From Luteolibacter flavescens (GTDB lineage: Bacteria > Verrucomicrobiota > Verrucomicrobiia > Verrucomicrobiales > Akkermansiaceae), in assembly GCF_025950085.1 (NCBI RefSeq), contig NZ_JAPDDS010000008.1:62001-126000 (forward strand): a DNA stretch of 64,000 nt, in the 5' to 3' direction. The notes under the pieces were generated by a model. That model worked only from the letters and a program-made list of their open reading frames with translations, searched no databases and was not told the origin of the DNA. Numbering within the stretch: the first letter of the stretch is position 1; each line of letters starts with the position of its first letter. A program made the translations under genes and the position numbers. This document shows positions 9,201 through 16,099 of this stretch, in pieces.

Positions 9201-10523
9201 CGGCCCACGGCCTTCGATGCGGCCTCGGCGTCGTATCTGATGACCTCCATCGACTTCAATGCCGCCGAGGTGCTCAATGTGACCAGCGGCAAGGACAAGG
9301 GCGAGATCCGCCTCGGCTTCCTCGGCAATGCCACGCCGAATGCGAACAACCCGAAGGACACGATGAACAAGACCCACCCCTCGCTCGGGGTGAAGTTCAG
9401 CATCGAGGAAGACACCACCAGCTCCGACAAGCGCCGCAAGGTGGAGGCGGAGGTCTTCTCCTGGAACGGTTCCACGGAAAACAAGGGCGAGAAGCTCTCC
9501 CTGAACAACGTCGCGCAGGCCGGAAACTGGTTCCGCATCACCTTGCTCGCCGTGCGTTCCGGTGCCAGCCAGTTTGCCGTGAGCTACACCGTGGACGACA
9601 TGGGCGTGGATGGTGCGGGCTTCGTCTCCCGCCTCATCGAGAGCACGCCGATGACCATCGCCGCCGCATCGCTTGCGGCGGATTCGTCGGTCTTCTCTGC
9701 ATTCACCGTCATGGATGAAAAGGGCAGCACCAGCACCATCAAGCTGGACCGCTTCGCCAGCGTGGTGAGCACCACCGCGCCGGAAGCCCCCGCCACCCTC
9801 ACCGCCACCGACATTACCGAGGAAGGCTTCACAGTGAACTGGAGTGCTCCGCTCACCGGAGCCTTCGCCGAAGGCTACATCGTTGAGATCGTCGATGCGA
9901 ATGCTGCTTTCCTCCCAGGGAACTTCTACGGAGAGGACGGCAAAAACGATCATGATGAGGGCATCCTGGTGACAAATCCCTTTGCCGAGGATCTCCCGGT
10001 CTACGTGCTGGATAACATGACGAGCTACCGCGTGCGCGTCCGTTCCTACGGCGAGGCACCCGCCTACGAGGAGAGCATGGCGCTGAACTCCACCCGCGTG
10101 ACCACCACTTTCGGCCCCGGTCTCGAATACGCGGCGTGGCGGGAGCAGGCCTTCGGCGCGAATGCCTCGGATCCCCTCATCGCGGGACCTGATGCCGACC
10201 CGGACCACGATGGCATGAGCAACCTGCTGGAGTATGCGCTCGGCTTCGACCCGAATGCCTCCGACGCCCACCTGATGCCGAAGGCAAACATCAACGGCCC
10301 ATATCTCAGCATCACCTACAAGCGCCGCCACAATGTCACCGGAGTGATCTACCAGGCCGCAGCCACCGGCGATCTCGCCGACTGGCATCCCGAGCAGACC
10401 GTGGAGAAATCCGTGTCCGCCCCGGACGCGGACGGCATGGAAACCGTCGTCGTGGAAGACCTCTATCCCAAGGGCAACTTCCCAAAACGCTTCCTCCGCG
10501 TCTCCGTGAATCTCGCCGATTGA
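6231..10523 (+). CDS. large exported modular protein with three LamG-like/FN3 repeats
   Basis: A 1430-residue secreted protein starting one base after the pseudopilin A stop, with a short signal peptide (cleavage near residue 16). It is built from three repeats of about 462 residues. Each has a LamG-like beta-sandwich (starting near 20, 474 and 940; the second and third open with GFESAADL and DFDDPADL) and an FN3 domain (starting near 260, 721 and 1183). The first two also have a cadherin/Ig-like domain with the signature PTL.AI. The last 130 residues hold a calcium-type DADPDHDGMSNLLEYALG motif near 1321 and a Trp-containing beta module. It has no enzyme motif. An adhesin, surface-layer or carbohydrate-binding role is likely. 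Operon position suggests it is a partner or cargo of the pseudopilus (inference). Confidence 0.75.
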   Translation: MKRLILALSTLAASHAATVPFESEPDLAAYTVTNLNGALTRENGIGAGNPVTGGLRYQGNSGGNDRGAVARKLVPVAQADGVWTSSILLSPREIDSSTSDKAEVRMGFAATDTTNASKPWEYFHKNNDSISLTLKAEHKPSDSKTRQIECEITNRVTSEANSMKLAVNNSAHFDDWLRLTLKMVRSGGNDFSVSYTLESLGADGTAAPVAILSSTPVTLANAPLATAASVYEGFAVKTEKSKTTSVFFDDHETVFSAVAPQSPVAAAATAVAAQGFTAGWQAPAAGVYPASYVLEVTTAANNFAPGSFLAADGTPGQAAGIPVSGLSQAITGLSPQTAYVYRVRSVNVVGQSDPSAVTNVQTLSLTQNSPPTLDAIGNVGPFSLSQSTVVIPLTGISAGGETDQTVTVSATSSNPAIATASVSHTSPADTGSLTLTMGDTEGTATITVTANDGQAADHTTTRTFTVTLRNPPAVLGFESAADLDDLAVTTNANLVHTWQAGAGAGDPASGGIVVSSSSTSGDHGFVGWRKQGHPLAGSSLLRTSILFNPSQVDDATSDEAKLELRVGFIPTLTLNASKPHEFLHKSNQAISVVIKAEHKPSDASKSRKIEAEIGNADGSGDETKAGKLTLLNSASMNNWLRVSLTLVPAGGSTFLASYQLEDLGEHGTSTPVVIMESGPFSFTNAAMGSAADLYAAYAGKLDKQLTYLRLDDHRSVAQTDPPSAPQAAAATQVTASSFQANWQPAGEVYPAGWIVEVVPDGASFTAGNFISATGSTGQAAGIILTESTARTLRISGLAAGTGYRYRVIGTNPNGSSDASGEIAVTTLAAGMNARPTLAAIANPAPIAINGAQQTVALSGITSGGEEGQTLSVTATSSNPGLIPNPVASYTSPATTGSLAFTPVPGVVGNAVITVTVSDGASNNATYQRTFTVIVVDPDPVIDFDDPADLNAIAITTSNATLTHAPAGGTSSSGGLAFVGSTSNDRVAFAVRPTAFDAASASYLMTSIDFNAAEVLNVTSGKDKGEIRLGFLGNATPNANNPKDTMNKTHPSLGVKFSIEEDTTSSDKRRKVEAEVFSWNGSTENKGEKLSLNNVAQAGNWFRITLLAVRSGASQFAVSYTVDDMGVDGAGFVSRLIESTPMTIAAASLAADSSVFSAFTVMDEKGSTSTIKLDRFASVVSTTAPEAPATLTATDITEEGFTVNWSAPLTGAFAEGYIVEIVDANAAFLPGNFYGEDGKNDHDEGILVTNPFAEDLPVYVLDNMTSYRVRVRSYGEAPAYEESMALNSTRVTTTFGPGLEYAAWREQAFGANASDPLIAGPDADPDHDGMSNLLEYALGFDPNASDAHLMPKANINGPYLSITYKRRHNVTGVIYQAAATGDLADWHPEQTVEKSVSAPDADGMETVVVEDLYPKGNFPKRFLRVSVNLAD

Positions 10524-10557
10524 TCGGCCCGGACTCACAGTAAAACCCGCCCCATCA

Positions 10558-10594
10558 AGAAGGCCCGCCGGCATCACCGGCGGGCCTTTGTTTT
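10558..10594 (+). terminator. rho-independent terminator of the pseudopilin operon
   Basis: A GC-rich hairpin with arms gcccgccgg / ccggcgggc and a short loop lies 35 bases after the stop of the last operon gene and is followed by a T-rich run (tttgtttt). It is the only strong terminator between 68 and 10600, which supports one transcript for all five genes. Confidence 0.88.
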
Positions 10595-10685
10595 ATCGAA
10601 GGAGGCATCCTCCCAACGGTCCGGCCATCGGTGCCGACCGAGGAACGAAGTCGTCCATCCCCTCCCCTAACCTCGGCCACAGCAC

Positions 10686-10722
10686 AAAAAAATCCCGAGG
10701 CCACCTCTCGGCAGCCCCGGGA
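10686..10722 (-). terminator. terminator of the alpha/beta hydrolase gene
   Basis: Arms tcccgaggc (10693-10701) and gccccggga (10714-10722) pair with a single G-U on the minus strand and are followed there by seven T residues (10686-10692). It ends the convergent hydrolase transcript. Confidence 0.8.
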
Positions 10723-10738
10723 CGACCTTCCGGGGAAT

Positions 10739-11965
10739 TTACTCGGCGGGCTTTGTATCGGAAGTAGCCCCCACTTCTTCCTTGTCCGCCGGCTTCCCGG
10801 CAAAAGCTTGCTTCAGGTTCTCCGCGGCGAAGCTCACGGCGGCATTCGCCTTGTCCACGACGGCACCCATGCCGAAGAATTCGTGGGTCACCCCGTCGTA
10901 GTTCCGGTGGGCAACGGACACTCCGTCTTGCTCCAGCTTCTTCGCGAGGGCCTCGCCGTCGGAGCGTAGCGGGTCGATCTCCGCGGTGATGATGGTGGTC
11001 GATGGCAAGCCCTTCAGCGTCTTTGCGGAGAGGAGGTTGATCTGGTGATTGTCCCAGTCCTCCTTGTTCGCGAGCGTCTGCTCGAAGAACCACTTCATCA
11101 TCGGAGCATTCAGCGGTTTCGCGCCCGGGTACTGGCGGTAGGAGTCGCTGGACATCGACGTGGTGGCAACCGGATAGACCAGCACCTGGTGCACGGGCAT
11201 TTGGGCTCCCTGAGCCTGTGCCATCATGGCAAGCGACACTGCCATGTTCCCGCCGGCGCTCTCGCCTACCACGGCCGTGCGCTTCGTGTCGCCGCCCCAT
11301 TGGCCCGCATTCGCCAGCACCCACTGGTAGGCTCCATAGACGTCCTCGTGCGCGGCCGGGAACTTGTGCTCCGGCGCATGGCGGTAGTCGGTGGAGATCA
11401 CCAGCGCCTGCGTCGCATTGCTCAGCGCACGTGGCGTGGAGTCATAGGTATCGAGGTCCGCGAGCACCCAACCGCCGCCGTGGATGTAGAGGATCACGGG
11501 AAAAGGACCCGGACCCTCCGGCTGATAGACACGGCCCTTGAGATCGTGCCCTGACAGCTTGATGTCGATGTCCTCGACTTTGAAGACCTCTTGCGGTCCC
11601 TTCTTGTCGAGCTTGTCCATCACCTTCTTCACGGCATCCGCGGGCGTTGGCTGATCGCGTGCATCTTCCGGCTTCAATTGCGTGACGGGCTTGCCGCCCA
11701 GTGCATCAAGCTCGTCGAGCACTGCCTGCATCTGCGCGTCCGGCTTGGAGGCCTCGGTCACGTTTGATTTCTTGGTAGATCCGTCGGGGCCGACCGGGGC
11801 TTCCACGATTGCACCTTCGCGTTCGAGCTTCTTCGCCGCGCTTGAAGAATCCGGCACCGGTTGCTGGTGATCCTCCTGCGCCATCGCTGCGGAGCTGAGG
11901 GCAAGAGTAGCGGCCACGGCAGGAGCGAAGGCCGTGAACATAAGAGTCTGACGTGTGGTTTTCAT
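10739..11965 (-). CDS. secreted alpha/beta hydrolase, hormone-sensitive lipase type
   Basis: A 408-residue carboxylesterase-like enzyme. A signal peptide ends near AMA-Q at residue 29, and a charged, low-complexity stretch follows to about residue 110. The catalytic domain has the oxyanion-hole motif HGGGW, the nucleophile elbow GESAGG, a late acid in ITAEIDPLRSDG and a His in DGVTHEF, which together give the HSL-family Ser-Asp-His triad. Enzymes of this family hydrolyse short acyl esters or lactones; the substrate here is not predictable. The C-terminal 25 residues are a charged tail. It is a single gene, convergent with the pseudopilin operon and ended by its own terminator. The Tat/Sec choice and final location (periplasm or outside) are unclear. 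Confidence 0.88.
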   Translation of the reverse strand: MKTTRQTLMFTAFAPAVAATLALSSAAMAQEDHQQPVPDSSSAAKKLEREGAIVEAPVGPDGSTKKSNVTEASKPDAQMQAVLDELDALGGKPVTQLKPEDARDQPTPADAVKKVMDKLDKKGPQEVFKVEDIDIKLSGHDLKGRVYQPEGPGPFPVILYIHGGGWVLADLDTYDSTPRALSNATQALVISTDYRHAPEHKFPAAHEDVYGAYQWVLANAGQWGGDTKRTAVVGESAGGNMAVSLAMMAQAQGAQMPVHQVLVYPVATTSMSSDSYRQYPGAKPLNAPMMKWFFEQTLANKEDWDNHQINLLSAKTLKGLPSTTIITAEIDPLRSDGEALAKKLEQDGVSVAHRNYDGVTHEFFGMGAVVDKANAAVSFAAENLKQAFAGKPADKEEVGATSDTKPAE

Positions 11966-12009
11966 GATCGGGTTGCGGGTTGGATATTGATGCTGCCTCG
12001 CGATGGCTT

Positions 12010-12465
12010 CTAGGAGTGGCTGGAAACGGTGGCGGGCGCGCCGAAGGCCTCGCGAACTTCTGCTGGCGAGGCATTCACGAGGTCCTTCTTTACCTTGGAA
12101 GAGAGCCTTTCGAGGGTGTCACGGGACACCTGTTCCAAAATCGCGCCATGGATCTGAGACGGTGCGCACAGGCCCCAACTCGTCACGCCGGGCATCGCCA
12201 GCCATTCTTCGATCATGCTGGCGATCTGCCGGATGCAGCGCGCTTCCAGTTCTTCCTTCAAGGGCAGCCGTTCTGCGGAGCTGGTGCCGTGACCACCCGG
12301 AGTGGGAAAGGCTCCCGCCTGATCCGTGACGAGATCCGAGATCTTCTCCGTCCCCTCTTTGAAGGTGGTGGTGGCATGAAGCCGTGGCACGTCGTCCTCA
12401 CCGGTGAGATAAGCGAGCACCTTGCCGCGATCGGCAACGACGAGGATTGATGGAAGCGGTCTCAT
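12010..12465 (-). CDS. host-attachment family protein (PF10116-like)
   Basis: A 151-residue soluble protein that begins by a beta strand and the ADRGKVLAYL motif typical of the family named after a protein required for attachment to host cells. Members resemble an archaeal release factor eRF1-like fold and are often found with stress and hibernation genes; the biochemical role is not established. The mid-region carries HGTSSAERLPLKEELEARC, and the C-terminus holds a helix with KKDLVNASPAEVREAF, also typical. It is divergent from a short ribosome hibernation factor 244 bases away, which suggests joint induction under stress. The family name should not be read as evidence for a host. Confidence 0.75.
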   Translation of the reverse strand: MRPLPSILVVADRGKVLAYLTGEDDVPRLHATTTFKEGTEKISDLVTDQAGAFPTPGGHGTSSAERLPLKEELEARCIRQIASMIEEWLAMPGVTSWGLCAPSQIHGAILEQVSRDTLERLSSKVKKDLVNASPAEVREAFGAPATVSSHS

Positions 12466-12709
12466 GAATGACTTGGTTCTTGGATTTGGATTTCAGAGCA
12501 GGCGAATCCCCGTTGGATCCGGCGCTTGGGCTTCCCGCAGATCCCGTTCCTTTACCGCTTGCCGCTGCGAGGCTGGGCAGGACGCCGGATGATAACTTCA
12601 CCGCCATGCTCTTTGCGCGGATCATATGCAGATTGCGCAGGCTGATTTTCTAACAGCATATCGTCATCGTCCCTTTACACCGGTCGAGCCCGGCGGAAAT
12701 TGGATCACC

Positions 12710-13027
12710 ATGTTTATCCAAGTTCACACCGACCACCACCTGCGCGGCGGCGCGGAAATGAAGGAAGAAGTCATCTCCGTGGTGGAGCCAGCACTCTCGC
12801 GTTTCAGCTCGAGGATCACCGACCTGGAAGTCCATCTCAGTGATCAGAATGGTGAAAAAGGCGGCGAGAAGGACATGCGCTGCGCGATGGAGGCCCGTCT
12901 CGCCGGGCTGCCTCCTCTCGGAGTGAGCCACTCGGACAACTCGCTCTCCGAGGCCATCGAAGGCGCTGCGGAACGTTTGGAGCGCCTCATCGAACACCAC
13001 CTAGGCAAGATCGCGGCGCGTCACTGA
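12710..13027 (+). CDS. short HPF/RaiA-family ribosome hibernation factor
   Basis: A 105-residue protein of the sigma-54 modulation / ribosome-associated inhibitor family. I chose ATG 12710 because MFIQVHTDHHLRGG matches the family's opening strand; the frame stays open to 12626 but that part is not family-like. The beta-alpha-beta-beta-beta-alpha pattern is visible, with ITDLEVHLSD in the core and a basic C-terminal helix. It lacks the C-terminal dimerisation domain of long HPF, so it would act like YfiA or short HPF by binding the 30S decoding site in resting cells. Residues 50-70 are rich in charged residues, and the family's Arg/Lys face is only partly conserved, so a diverged role is possible. 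Confidence 0.72.
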   Translation: MFIQVHTDHHLRGGAEMKEEVISVVEPALSRFSSRITDLEVHLSDQNGEKGGEKDMRCAMEARLAGLPPLGVSHSDNSLSEAIEGAAERLERLIEHHLGKIAARH

Positions 13028-13358
13028 AAGGACGCGAAAACTCCGTTTGCAAACCTACGGGGCAGCAGCATGATGGATGCTGTCTCGGAAGATCTGGCGC
13101 GCACTGTCACCGGCTTGAAAAACCCAATTCGCCGATAGTCAGCAGCGGGCTGGGCACCTCCACCCCACACGGGCAGGTGCTCCTTCCGGGAACTTATCCG
13201 CGATAAAGCACTCGCACAGTGGTCTCGCGGAGCGATATGCAGATGCCCCGGGAGCATGATGCAACTTCTCTGACTCCGCCTTCCATATCTTCGCCTGTAG
13301 CTGCCGTCGTATCATCCAGAAAGGCGGCCTTGGCATCGCTGCTGCGTAAGATTGGCAC
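13028..13358. other. 331-bp intergenic stretch
   Basis: Short open frames on the minus strand have no family-like features. I see no RNA gene, repeat or clear terminator here. It presumably carries the promoter for the small membrane protein at 13359. Confidence 0.5.
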
Positions 13359-13562
13359 ATGAACCACTCGCCCCGATCCCATCCGCTGCACGAACCGACC
13401 GGTAATTCATTCACCGACCCTTCGGCTTCTGACGACCTTGCCATCCCGGCGATGAAGGCAGTGAAGCAATACGTCCGTCAGAATCCCTTCGTCACCCTCG
13501 GCCTGGCATGCGGCATCGGGGTGATCGTCGCCTCCGGCTTCTGCTCCGAGAGCGGATCGTAA
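13359..13562 (+). CDS. small membrane protein, YqjD/ElaB (DUF883)-like
   Basis: A 67-residue protein. Residues 1-35 are polar and 36-60 read KQYVRQNPFVTLGLACGIGV, the typical C-terminal signature of YqjD/ElaB-type proteins: a short amphipathic helix, an N-P-F motif and one membrane span. In Escherichia coli such tail-anchored proteins bind ribosomes at the membrane in stationary phase. The N-terminal part is shorter than usual, so only the anchor is convincing. It sits close to the hibernation factor and DUF4235 genes, which fits a resting-cell or stress group. Confidence 0.6.
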   Translation: MNHSPRSHPLHEPTGNSFTDPSASDDLAIPAMKAVKQYVRQNPFVTLGLACGIGVIVASGFCSESGS

Positions 13563-13647
13563 AAGTTTGAGCGAGGCAGCCAGCTATATGACCGGCGAGG
13601 AGATCATCGAATGGATGATCTCATGACGATTCAGATTTCTCGCAGCC

Positions 13648-13908
13648 TCAAGTCTCCACCGGCAGCTTCCCGGCCAGAGCCTTGCGCGAGGCCATGCGGG
13701 CAACGCCGCCCATCGCACCGGCGATCGCGGTCCAGAGGATCGCCTCCTTCCACGTGACGAAGGGCACGGCGGGATTGCGCGGAGGCTGCTGGCCGGTCAC
13801 TCCGGTGAATCCGCGCGCGGCCAGCCTGCGTGTGAGGCGGTCCGCCAGGGCGGGCAGTGCGAGAGCGGCGATCTTCAATGCGAGATGTTTCGTGGATCGG
13901 GGTTTCAT
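13648..13908 (-). CDS. DUF4235-like small membrane protein
   Basis: An 86-residue protein starting at ATG 13908; the frame is open further upstream, but that is shadow sequence of the neighbouring oxidoreductase. The N-terminus is basic and hydrophobic (LALKIAALALPALADRLTRR), followed by NPAVPFVTWKEAILWTAIAGAMGG. Two membrane-associated helices around a W-K-E-A motif characterise DUF4235 proteins, whose function is unknown. It lies 50 bases downstream of the Rieske oxidoreductase on the same strand and may share its transcript. Confidence 0.65.
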   Translation of the reverse strand: MKPRSTKHLALKIAALALPALADRLTRRLAARGFTGVTGQQPPRNPAVPFVTWKEAILWTAIAGAMGGVARMASRKALAGKLPVET

Positions 13909-13958
13909 GGTTCGGTGGGGTTTGGATTCAGGAAGGTCGTTCTCATTCCCTTTCGCTG

Positions 13959-15518
13959 TTAGAGTGCCACTCCGGTCAGGTCCTTGAGGTCCTTCTCGGC
14001 GGGTCCTGCGATCACCTTGCCTGTCGCGCCGAAGCGCGAGCCATGGCAGGGGCAGTCCCACGTGCGCTCCGCCGCATTCCACGCCACGACACAGCCGAGA
14101 TGCGGGCATACCGCACTGCACAGGTGCAGCTCGCCCTCCGGATCCCGATAGGCGGCCACCCGCTCGCCATTGTGCTCCATCACCCGGCCCTCGTCGGGCT
14201 CCAGGAGCTGGGGGTGACCGTCGGGCGTTTTCAGCCAATCGCGGATCATGCGCAGCGTGGCGTCCGCGTTCTCCTTTAGATACTCTTTCAGCGACAGCGG
14301 CGTCTTGCGTCCGGGAGCGAAGAGCTTCGACCACGCATGCTCCTCACCGCGCACCCAAGCCAGCGCCATCATCGCCGCCGCCGTGCCGTAGGTGAAGCCA
14401 TTCCCGGAAAAGCCTGTCGCGACGAACTGATCCTGCACCGTCTCGCCGATATAGGGCAGCCCGTCCACCGTCTCGATCACCTGGCCGCTCCAGCGATGCG
14501 TCACTTCCGCATCCGGAATCCATTTCGTGAGCCACTCCTCCAGCCGAGCGAAGCACTCGTCCGGATCACTCTCCTGGCCGGTCTTGTGATCCTCGCCACC
14601 GAGGATGACCTGAGCCTCGCCGCCTTCTCCCGCCTCCATGCGGACATATCGGAAGGGCTCCGCGGTGTCCGACCAGATCAGCTCCTTCACCCCGTCCGCC
14701 GGGATGCGCACGCAGACCGCATAGCTGGAGTAGGGAAAGAGCTTCGACTGGAAGAGCGCGGCACCCATCGTCTGAGCCGTGCCCTGCAGCGGCACGTGGG
14801 TGGCGATGATCACCTTGTCATAGCGGACCTCGTGGCCGCCGGCGATCACCCGCTTCGGATCATCGTGAAATTCATCCACGGAAGTATGCTCGTGGATCTT
14901 CGCGCCGTGCTTCACCGCGTCCGCGGCCAGTGCGCGGAGATACTTCAGCGGGTGGAATTTCATCTGCTCCCGGAAGCGGATCGCCGCGGTGCCGGTGACG
15001 GGATTCACGCCGTCCATCACCACATCGAATCCGAGCTCCAGCATCAGCTCCTCCTCCCGCCGCAGCGCGATGCCGCCCATGCTCTGGTCCTCCTCGTCAT
15101 CCAGCGCCAGATAGCCCGGCACAACAGCGAATCCGCACCCGATGCCCAGCGACTCCACCGCGCTGCGGATCATCGCCATCGCATCGCGACCGGCTTCCCA
15201 CGCGAGGCGGGCATCATCCTTTCCCAGCGTGTCCACCAGCTTCGGCAGGCGCGTGTCCGTCAGGTAGGTGAGGTGCGCCGTGGTGTGGCCCGAGTCGCGT
15301 GCGCCGATGGTCTCCCGCTCCAGCAGCGTGACCCGCCGTCCTTCCCGCGCGAGAAGCCACGCCGCCGTGACCCCCGTGATGCCCCCGCCGATGACCAGCA
15401 CCCCGGTCTCCGTGTCCTCTGCGAGCGTGGGGAATGCCGGACCATCCGGCAGATCCAGCCACAGGGGCAGGTTCTGCAGTTCCACCTCCATCTCGCGCGC
15501 ATCAGTGTCTCCAGCCAT
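13959..15518 (-). CDS. FAD-dependent oxidoreductase with C-terminal Rieske domain
   Basis: A 519-residue fusion. ATG 15518 is chosen because the dinucleotide-binding fold starts soon after it; the frame is open to 15767. Residues 40-70 hold the FAD motif [21 protein letters not shown], followed by the DAO-type sequence [17 protein letters not shown]. The middle is a glycine-oxidase-like domain ending in [16 protein letters not shown]. The last 90 residues contain a Rieske [2Fe-2S] site: CPHLGC and CPCHGSRF supply the two Cys and two His. Similar fusions (YhfW type) occur in many bacteria and probably move electrons from an amine or sugar-like substrate to a quinone; the substrate is unknown. 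There is no signal peptide, so it should be cytoplasmic. Confidence 0.85.
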   Translation of the reverse strand: MAGDTDAREMEVELQNLPLWLDLPDGPAFPTLAEDTETGVLVIGGGITGVTAAWLLAREGRRVTLLERETIGARDSGHTTAHLTYLTDTRLPKLVDTLGKDDARLAWEAGRDAMAMIRSAVESLGIGCGFAVVPGYLALDDEEDQSMGGIALRREEELMLELGFDVVMDGVNPVTGTAAIRFREQMKFHPLKYLRALAADAVKHGAKIHEHTSVDEFHDDPKRVIAGGHEVRYDKVIIATHVPLQGTAQTMGAALFQSKLFPYSSYAVCVRIPADGVKELIWSDTAEPFRYVRMEAGEGGEAQVILGGEDHKTGQESDPDECFARLEEWLTKWIPDAEVTHRWSGQVIETVDGLPYIGETVQDQFVATGFSGNGFTYGTAAAMMALAWVRGEEHAWSKLFAPGRKTPLSLKEYLKENADATLRMIRDWLKTPDGHPQLLEPDEGRVMEHNGERVAAYRDPEGELHLCSAVCPHLGCVVAWNAAERTWDCPCHGSRFGATGKVIAGPAEKDLKDLTGVAL

Positions 15519-15756
15519 GACCTTCCGCTCTCGCAAACCGCGTACCAGCGGAATACCAGCAGGTGATGTGGAAATCCCATTCCCGGCGTGATTGCATATT
15601 TGCTCGGAATGGAGTGCGGATCGCTTTGCATCCGCCCGGCAATCTTCAATCGCACGTAGATACCCGGCCTGCGGGTAGTTTGCAGTTTCTGGAAATTGCA
15701 GGATGGTGCAGTTCGCAGACTTGCGTCCGTCACACCGGCATTCCCAGCACCCAGCC

Positions 15757-15987
15757 ATGCACGACATCGAACGAATCCTGCTTCAGGACGGCCCTGAGGA
15801 TGGCCGCATCCTATCGATGGATGCCCTCCGGTCGCTCATTTCCGACCCCGTGGACCGGCCGGAGGAAATCTGCCTCTACATGGAGTCGGAGTCGCCGGAG
15901 TCGCGCTTCGTGCCGGTGCTCATCGGACGCTATCAACTGCGGGAAGTGCGCGGGAAGCAGGCGTCCTACCGCTGGCAGACGGCCTGA
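15757..15987 (+). CDS. small hypothetical protein
   Basis: A 76-residue acidic protein starting at ATG 15757. Residues 1-40 are rich in Asp/Glu/Leu, and the end ([19 protein letters not shown]) is basic and strand-like. I recognise no family. It ends 112 bases before the first hybrid kinase on the same strand and could be co-transcribed with it. Codon use resembles the neighbours, and no competing frame is more convincing, but a chance frame cannot be excluded. Confidence 0.45.
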   Translation: MHDIERILLQDGPEDGRILSMDALRSLISDPVDRPEEICLYMESESPESRFVPVLIGRYQLREVRGKQASYRWQTA

Positions 15988-16099
15988 GCTGCTAGGCCGA
16001 CGCTTCCCCGTGGCGATTTCGATTTGCCCGCGCCCGGTGTCTTGGCGAAATTCCGCCCGGCACTCCTTCCCAACCTCTCCCGATAGAAAACCCACCCCT

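Noticed and set aside
7014-10577. Long minus-strand frames opposite the modular surface protein
   Set aside because: They are antisense shadows of the repeats; composition is low-complexity and one crosses the terminator.
12468-12653. Small 61-codon frame between the host-attachment and hibernation-factor genes
   Set aside because: No ribosome site or family resemblance; it fills a promoter interval.
15563-16099. Upstream extension of the first kinase frame
   Set aside because: It overlaps the small gene at 15757 in another frame and does not resemble a sensor domain.
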